A DNA stretch of 64,000 nt, from assembly GCF_021130785.1 (NCBI RefSeq), contig NC_060208.1, forward strand, positions 169,316,501 through 169,380,500. Direction: 5' to 3'. The notes under the pieces are model-generated. The model was not told the DNA's origin. It saw only the letters and a list, made by a program, of their open reading frames with translations, and made no database searches. Positions within the stretch are counted from its first letter, which is position 1. Every line of letters starts with the position of its first letter. Shown piece by piece: positions 62,401 through 64,000 of this stretch. The stretch comes from Homalodisca vitripennis (Eukaryota; Arthropoda; Insecta; Hemiptera; Cicadellidae). Both the position numbers and the translations under genes were made by a program.

Positions 62401-64000
62401 TACGTCTTACAGTGGGTTTATAATTTATTACGGCTCATTCCTTGGTTTATGTACAACTATTTTTCCACTTATTATATCTGCAATAATTTTCTTTGTCATT
62501 AATTACTTTTTGGTGTGTTAAATACATTACACACTCCTTTTTTATTCTACATATCAAGATGATATGAAGCGAACAGTCTGTAAAGTACCTACAGCAATAT
62601 TGTGAATGTTAACTGAAAAAGAAAATAAATAAAACATAGTGATTTAAATGCCATACACAATTATTTAAGCAGAGTTAGCAGGTGTTATTTTAAAGAAAAA
62701 TACTGCAATGTTCTTATAATGAAACAGGTACTCTTAGATTGCTGATATTTTTTCAATTACACCAGTACTCTTTATTCAGTATTTACGTTACGTTAAAGAT
62801 TTCACAGATTATTGTCAACTATTTCATATATAGTTTAAGAAAGAGTAACTACTAATGAAACCATTTTTCGTGAATAATTGTCTAACTGTACCATTACTGA
62901 ATGCTTTTCAGATAGTTATTACTAAATGTAGCATTACTGAATACTTTTCAGTTTTAAGTTCAGTAAGCCTTATATAACGATCTCTTAGGATAACAGTGCT
63001 CTGTATATCCGTACTTGGAGGACTTAGAGCGACTTCTGCTCCATTATTGAATAGCTGTATGAATATAATTTTTAAAATGAACTTGATTTCCTTTTAAGTC
63101 AATAACTTCCATTTGTGTTAAACGTTTTAATTTTTATGTGATTTAAATATGTACAATTTCCACAAATTGTAGGAGAATTATTATGACTTCAGGCATTGCT
63201 CTTCAAAATCTACCTGATAAATAATCGTATAAATTGTCCACTTTCCTTAAATGTATAGTTGTATTAACCATTACTATAATGTTATAAAATTAAAAGAAAG
63301 TAATTTTGATTATTTTAATATCGAATTATACTACATTATTATTATGGCCTGTATTGGAATAATTTATAACTTTCATTGTTGCTCATTGAATTGAAAAATT
63401 TGCTCTATTTTGAGGCTCGGATAGAAATAAAATTATAAATCTCAGGCCACTTGCAGGAAATACAAACAATGCGTCATATCGTGCTGCCTTGAGAATTTGG
63501 ATGTCAAAAATTCACAGAAATGCTAAGGGAAGAGGATAAAAATAAACCACGTGGTTATAAGAACGATTGAAAATACAATACAGCTTAAAGAGCAACACCT
63601 ATTCCCTTATAACGGAAGTTGATCAGAGAGAATAAAGTCATTGATAGCTTACACCTCCGAATCGAGAGGATAATGTCTCGGGTCTTCAAAAAACCATCGT
63701 TATTAGGCAGTGTTATATTCATAGCTAAAACTTCCAAGGCGAGAGGACCATATCTCATGTTATCAAATTATGAGTAATATACAGTGTTAGAGTCGTAACT
63801 GGAACGGCCTAGTGTGAGGATAGTACACGTAAAGAACCGCGGCGTAAGTGTCGCTACAAAGGACACTAAGAAAGTCCAATTAACCGAGTACAAATATTAA
63901 GTGGAGGCTGAGAAGTGTTATATGTCGGAAATTTTATTTGAAATCACAGAACAAGCGAGGTGAATTGAAAAGCCTCTATCCTATTTTATAGGCCAAACGA
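59498..64000. other. Unassigned AT-rich intergenic DNA
   Basis: A GC-richer stretch (about 59690-59960) with a minus-strand frame (59721-59530) and a donor-like GAGGTAAGG at about 59627 might be a host exon or a repeat. At about 60898 an acceptor-like TTATTTCAG precedes ATGGATGAAAAAGGAAC and a frame of 18 codons, which is too little to call. An (AT)n run lies at about 61468-61490. Nothing else stands out to the window end. Confidence 0.4.

Overview
This window reads as AT-rich nuclear DNA from an animal, most likely an arthropod and plausibly an insect. The basis is long microsatellites, no operon-like gene packing, spliced transposon genes, and the mix of element classes present (Polinton, PIF/Harbinger, pogo/Tigger-like, CR1/Jockey-group LINEs, a tRNA-like SINE). 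I found no convincing host protein-coding gene. Almost everything I can assign is mobile DNA.

Region 1 (2163-15201) is the main object. It is a complete Polinton/Maverick (endogenous virus-like element) of about 13.0 kb, bounded by inverted repeats and a perfect 6-bp target duplication TATATG. All its genes lie on the + strand: DDE integrase, a zinc-finger array, protein-primed family B DNA polymerase, A32-like packaging ATPase, a phospholipase A2-domain protein, a double jelly-roll major capsid protein, a small basic core protein running into an adenain-like protease, a coiled-coil protein, and a penton-like minor capsid protein. The integrase, zinc-finger and polymerase frames are broken many times. 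Most of the virion-building frames are open; the penton has one stop and the core/protease pair has a one-base frame change. An 800-bp array of palindromic ACGT repeats separates the two halves. A motif TATAAGTATA recurs in front of genes and in the terminal repeats.

Region 2 (about 15.2-45.4 kb) is AT-rich and non-coding. It contains microsatellites, a 678-bp pogo/Tigger-like non-autonomous transposon with TA target sites, a gag-like fragment bracketed by direct repeats, two inverted copies of a tRNA-like SINE, and a 100-bp C-rich 16-mer tract.

Region 3 (about 45.4-55.96 kb) is a nested transposon stack. A 5'-truncated LINE (called LINE A here) was split twice. A near-full-length LINE (LINE B; ORF1 plus endonuclease/reverse transcriptase) entered its reverse transcriptase domain. 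A 3.6-kb PIF/Harbinger element with TTA target sites entered its C-terminal part. The Harbinger element carries a MADF-like gene and a transposase on opposite strands whose exons interleave.

Region 4 (about 56-64 kb) is again AT-rich. It holds a GC-rich island of possible LTR origin, a 365-bp tandem duplication, and otherwise unassigned sequence.
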